Positions 8,029 through 12,144 of a stretch of DNA of 12,144 bases are shown in pieces (within the stretch, counting starts at the first letter, position 1; every line of letters starts with the position of its first letter). The stretch spans positions 1 to 12,144 of the forward strand of contig NW_004457524.1 of the NCBI RefSeq assembly GCF_000313135.1, in the 5' to 3' direction. The position numbers and the translations under genes were made by a program. Under the pieces are notes generated by a model. It did not search any database. It was not told the DNA's origin and worked only from the letters and a program-made list of their open reading frames with translations. Origin of the DNA: Acanthamoeba castellanii str. Neff. Lineage: Eukaryota > Discosea > Longamoebia > Acanthamoebidae.

Positions 8029-9585
8029 TCACCAGCAGCAGTAGCCCTGGTTGGTGGCCTGGGCCGCGTTCTGCTTGCTGCTCTCAAAACTTTTCTCTGT
8101 TGTGTGTGCGCACGAGCGAGAAGAGAGATGAGAAGAGATGAGGATAGGGAGGTCGTTGCTGTTGTTGATGTCGGAGATGGCGGAGAGGGCACGCACCCAC
8201 GTATCTGTCGGAGATGGCTGAGTCGGTGCGGGAGCTGCTGGACGAGGACGGCAGGTTGATGGTGGGGTTCTTCTTGGCCTCGGCCTTCAGTATGCTCTGC
8301 TCGAACAGCGCGGCGGCCACGCGATCGAACAGCTCGTTCACATTGTGGTCTGCATTTGTGGTGATGTGGGTGATTGAGAGAGGAACACAAGAGCGCACTC
8401 ATGTAGTGGTGTGTGATGGGACGGGCGACGCACCCTTCTTGGCGCTCACCTCCCAGTACTCGGCTTTGAGCTCATCGGCCATCTTCCGGGCCTCCGCTTT
8501 GTCGATGGCGTGCTGCGCAATCATTTCACAGATAATACTCAGCCTCCCAACGAACGCGTTGTGGTTGGGCGCGCGGTTGGGCGGCGGCACGTACCGGCAG
8601 ATCGTCCTTGAGGCCCACCAGGAACACCTTGTGGCCAGGCGTCACCTGTTATATCGTTCCACCACGGCCGTGCTGGTCAGATCAGCGGCCGCCTCCATAA
8701 CGGTGATGTCGGTTGTGTGTGGCGGATGTTGGTACCTCCCGGAGGACCTCCTCGAGCCAGGCGCGGGTGTTGTCGAAGCTCTCCTTGCTGCTCAGGTCGA
8801 AGGCCAGGATGCTGCCGCTGGCGCCCCGGAAGTAGGCCTTGGAGATGCACCGGAACTGCTCCTGCCCGGCCGTGTCCCATCTGTTGATCAATCATCCATG
8901 CAGCTATGTAAGAAGGCCGACACGCGGCGAACACTTGACGGTGCACGCAGTTCACTGCGTGCCTGGCATTCTCAGGTGTCAATGTGGAGGCGCGGCGTAC
9001 ATGTGAAGGGTGAAGTCCTGCTTGAGGATGCGGTACTTTTGGTAGATGAAGTCGACCCCGATGGTGGCTTTATACTGGTCCGTGAATTTGCCTGGCGGGG
9101 TGGTACTCAGCTTGAGTGTTTGAGAGACGGTTTGCGGGAAGGTTCGTACCCTCACAGAAGCGGCGCACGAGGGACGTCTTGCCCACAGAGTGGTCCCCCA
9201 CCACGATCACCTTCTCCGCCCGCGACTGCGGGTTGCCTCTGTGTGTGTGGGTGTGCGCCAGGCAAGGCTCGTTTGTAAACAAGTGCCCACCTCCCCAAAG
9301 AGCCCACCACGCGCCACAAGGCATTAAGTAGGGTGAGGAGGGGGGAGGAGCGCACTTGGCGTCGGCTTCGTCGGCGATCTTGCGCACGTCCTCGTGAAAG
9401 TCTGATTTGAGGCACCTGCTCACCCCCCCCCGTCGTGAGAAAGCCGTTATCCCCCCCCTTCAGTCCCCGTGCCCGTAGGAAAGAAATTGGGGGCTGTACG
9501 TGGCTCTGACGCCAGCGCCAGGTACGGGGAAGGAGTTGATGACGCGGGCCACCTTCCTTCGTGACGACGTAGCGGCGCTGTTCAT
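8029..9585 (-). CDS. RAB34: Rab34/Rab36-like small GTPase
   Basis: Modelled exons in transcript order: 9585-9500, 9415-9356, 9238-9150, 9091-9001, 8880-8736, 8645-8595, 8512-8434, 8349-8197, 8096-8029. They total 822 bases, or 273 residues; human RAB34 is about 260. Visible motifs are the P-loop GDHSVGKT (63-70), switch I YKATIGVDF with Thr88, WDTAGQE (110-116) with the catalytic Gln115, and SAK (197-199). The Rab34/36 assignment rests on an extended N-terminus (RRKVARVINSFP, then CLKSDFH), KATIGVDF, the segment AEYWEVSAKKDHNVNELFDR, and a CCX tail ending YCCW for double geranylgeranylation. The canonical NKxD guanine motif is replaced by LKDD (169-172); human RAB34 is also degenerate here. 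Known for the family: Golgi/endosome and lysosome positioning, macropinocytosis and ciliogenesis. Exon 1 is ended at 9500 rather than at the nearby GTACCT donor because only this keeps frame. Confidence 0.9.
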
Positions 9586-9899
9586 CTCCTTCTCTATGTT
9601 TTTAACAGTTATATAAATGATTTGAACCCGCGGTGCCTCTACTCTTTCCTCTCCTCTCCGGGTTTCCTGTCGCGCGAACAGGTGCGTCAGGTCCCCGGCA
9701 ATAACCCGCCACCGGAGAAGAGAACTACGAGAAAACGGCCCTACCGGTAGAAACGAAGAGAAGAAGGAAGTACACGAGAAGGCGCGCAGTGTTGTTGTTG
9801 ATGATGTGGTGGTGAAAGTAGACATACAGAAGAGCTGACGACATTGTCGAACACCCAAGGGGATGCTCTGAGCGTGTGTGTGCGCTGACACGGCTGTTT
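9586..9899 (-). promoter_or_regulatory. Intergenic region: AIP1 3' flank and Rab promoter region
   Basis: This 314-base stretch lies between the AIP1 stop and the Rab start on the same strand. On the transcribed strand TTTATATAA lies at 9617-9609, a TATA-box-like element whose near end is only 24 bases before the Rab ATG. If it is used, the 5' untranslated leader would be almost absent. No AATAAA follows the AIP1 stop. Most of the remainder is unremarkable mixed sequence with short GTT and GAAG repeats. Confidence 0.4.
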
Positions 9900-12144
9900 T
9901 TAGAGGTGGGTGACGGTCCAGGTCTTCCAGGACATGTCCTGGCCGGCGGTGGCGAGGGTGAGGTCGTCGAGCCAGGCGACGGCGTTGACGCCGCCCTGGT
10001 GGGCGCGGGAGATGTGGATGCGCTTGGACGGGTGGTTGACGTTCCACACGTAGACGTCCTGGTCCAGCGAGCCCGAGGCCAGCTTGAGCGAGTCGCTGGT
10101 CCAGGCGATGGAGCGCACGGCGGCGGTGTGGAAGCACCAGCCCTCGACCTTGACCGAGTAGTCGCTCGTGTTCCACACGATGATGTCGCGCTTCTCGCTG
10201 TCGGCGGTGGCCAGGAACTCGCCGCTGGGCGAGAACTCGACGGCGGTGAGGGCGCCCCTGTGCTTGTCCAACACGCGGGTCTCGCTCAGGTTGTCGCCGT
10301 TGAGGGCGTACAGGTGCACCTTGTTGTCCTTGCCGCCCACCGCGACAGTGCGCGAGTCGGGCGAGATGGCCACCGACGTCGGCTGGAAGCTCACGTTCAG
10401 GGTCGACGCCGTGCGGCCGTTGCGCAGCACCACCACGCTCTGTTGTGGAATGCGCATGATGGAATGCTTTAGTTTTCCTGTTTCACTAAGACAGGGTGAG
10501 TGGTGGGCTTGGGGGGTGTACCTTGAGGGTGACGGCCACGGTGAGGGAGGCATCGCGGCTGACGGCGATGTCCTGGGGCGAGCTGTCGGTGGAGACGGCG
10601 TCACCGTAGGCGCCGCTGTTGGTGAAGTTGAAGCGCACACTGTCGTCCATGGCGGCGGAGACGAGGGTCTCGCCGGCCACCTTGAGCCTCTGGATCTGGT
10701 TGGAGTGGCCGTTGCCGGTGAGGGTCTCGCTGGCGCCCGTGGCGATGTCCCACCTGATGATGAGGCTGTCGTACGAGCCCGTGTACACGTGGCCACGGCT
10801 CGGGTCAGCCGCGAGGGCGGTCACAAACTTGTTGTGGCCCTGTCACACGCCACCCAGTGCGTCTCGTTAGCTATCGTGCGCACACACACGCGCGTGTCGT
10901 GTGTCGTGTCGTTTATGGTGGGATGGGTGGTGGGCTAGTACCTTGATGACGAGGCGGGGCTCGTTGGGGTGGGCGCGGTCGAGGTAGTAGATGTTGCCGT
11001 TGAGGCCCACGCTCACGAGGTAGTCCTGGTGCCACAGGCAGCCGAGCTGCTGGTAGTCCACGCTGTTGCTACCGAACGACAGATCGAACGTGCTGCATGC
11101 CACGCCGACGAACCGATCCCCACGAGTCGTCGTCGCGTTAGGCCCCGGCACAGCTTGGGGGTGGGCGGGGGGGGGAAGAGGAACGTGAATGGGAGCGTAC
11201 GTGAGGCACTCGCCGGAGGCGGCATCCCACAGCCTGACGGTCTTGTCGGCCGAGGCGGTGATGAGCTGCTGCGAGTCGGGGCTCCACGAGACGGAGTACA
11301 CGCCCAGGGTGTGGCCGGTCAGCTCCACGAGCTTGTCTCTGCATCGCGGCACCCACTTATGTCAGTGCCCCGGCTCGCAGCAGTACGAATGGGGGTGAGT
11401 GAGGAATGCGAATGCGGTCTCGAGGTATGTACCCGGTCTTGCCGTCCCAGATGATGCCCTTCTTGTCCAGGCCCACGGTGGCCACCTTTTCGCCGTTGGG
11501 CGAGAAGCGGGTGCACGTCACGAAGCGCGAGTGCTCCGTCAAGCTCTTCTTGAACCTGTTGGCCAACACCACGCGCGCACACGAGAGAAAACGATGAACG
11601 ATATTAATGATGAGCCGCTGTTGTGGGCCAACACATAAACGACGGAGGGGTCGGGGGTACGTACTTGAAGGGGGGACCCTCGAACCAGCAGGCCGTGAAG
11701 TCCTCGCCGCCGGTGATGATGCGGTAGGGACGCGTGGGCTGGTGTGCGACCACAAACGCGTGAGATCATAGGAATAATAAACAATTAAGTAAATAAAAAT
11801 AACACATTAATAATAATAATAAGTAGCGTGCAGTGTGAACATACCTTGAAGTCGCAGGTGAGGATGGTCTTGGACTGACCCGTGATCTCACCGACGGAAG
11901 AGCCGGAATCCCACATGAAGACCGTTCCGAACCTGCGCGCGCGCGGAAGGGGACAATCATCAGCGATGAGGTCAGCCGACCGACCCACAGGCGGCACACG
12001 CCAACAACAACGACAGCAACAGCAACGCGTGGGGAGGAGACCAGGGAGCGGGGCACGTACTTCTCGCGGCCCTCGCCGACGGCGATGATGCGCTTGCTGT
12101 CCTCGCTCCAGGCCAGGTCCCTCACGGGTCCCGAGATCGGCTGC
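9900..12144 (-). CDS. AIP1: Actin-interacting protein 1 (AIP1/WDR1), WD-repeat protein, 5' end beyond the right edge
   Basis: Modelled exons in transcript order: 12144-12061 (already in frame, codons start at 12143), 11932-11845, 11738-11665, 11555-11433, 11338-11201, 11092-10942, 10839-10522, 10439-9900. They give about 505 residues of a family that is usually about 600, so roughly the first 100 residues are missing. The product shows multiple WD repeats, such as [28 protein letters not shown] with KTVRLWD, and [11 protein letters not shown] with DVYVWN. It also has AIP1-specific landmarks: [58 protein letters not shown] and the ending WKTWTVTHL. Known for the family: two seven-bladed propellers bind actin and cofilin and speed disassembly of cofilin-decorated filaments in the cytosolic cortex. 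This fits a crawling amoeboid cell. Splice sites are strong and the phases are consistent throughout. Confidence 0.95.
10876..10910. repeat. Alternating CA/CG and GTCGTGT repeat in AIP1 intron
   Basis: GTGCGCACACACACGCGCG flows into GTGTCGTGTGTCGTGTC between exons 10942-11092 and 10522-10839 of AIP1. It has the same sequence style as the other intronic repeats. Confidence 0.65.

Noticed and set aside
8214..9278. 354-codon open frame on the plus strand
   Set aside because: It lies antisense to the Rab exons and introns. Long antisense frames are expected with GC-rich codons, and the opposite strand encodes all Rab motifs in phase.
9522..9526. GTACCT donor for Rab exon 1
   Set aside because: Ending the exon at 9526 breaks the frame of the conserved CLKSDFH segment. 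The donor after 9500 restores it.
9876..10472. 198-codon plus-strand frame rich in Val/Gly/Ala
   Set aside because: It is a mirror of the AIP1 C-terminal exon, which is strongly identified on the minus strand.

Overview
This is a gene-dense eukaryotic nuclear segment. It is GC-rich with many short GT-AG introns, and neighbouring genes are separated by only about 120-315 bases. The protein set (Misato, a UspA-type stress protein, a Rab34/36-type GTPase, the actin regulator AIP1), the GC-rich exons and the dense small introns suggest a free-living amoebozoan, most likely Acanthamoeba or a relative. That assignment is an inference from style, not a database match. I built five gene models by hand from splice sites, reading-frame continuity and remembered family similarity. 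All exon phases close across every model. The models contain 46 introns.

Layout, left to right. (1) 1-4064, minus strand: a large helical-repeat-like protein with 18 exons in the window. Its 3' end runs off the left edge and I cannot name it. (2) 4196-6862, minus: a complete Misato/DML1 homologue of 12 exons and 544 residues, in tandem 131 bases upstream of gene 1. (3) 6985-7817, plus: a complete universal stress protein of 4 exons and 165 residues. It diverges from Misato across a 122-base AT-rich shared promoter region. (4) 8029-9585, minus: a complete Rab34/36-like GTPase of 9 exons and 273 residues, convergent with the stress-protein gene. (5) 9900-12144, minus: the C-terminal ~505 residues of the WD-repeat protein AIP1/WDR1 in 8 exons. 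Its 5' end lies beyond the right edge.

The genes do not form an obvious pathway. Three concern the cytoskeleton or organelle positioning (Misato, Rab34/36, AIP1), but neighbourhood in a eukaryotic genome is weak evidence for shared function. I found no mobile element, CRISPR array, RNA gene or candidate for a new defence or mobile system. The observations most worth a second look are the splice donors, which overwhelmingly carry C at +4 (GTAC or GTGC in 37 of 46 modelled introns), the Rab34/36-like protein with a degenerate guanine-recognition motif in a possibly non-ciliated lineage, an unresolved splice or frameshift choice in Misato, and a stress-protein stop codon embedded in a perfect donor site.
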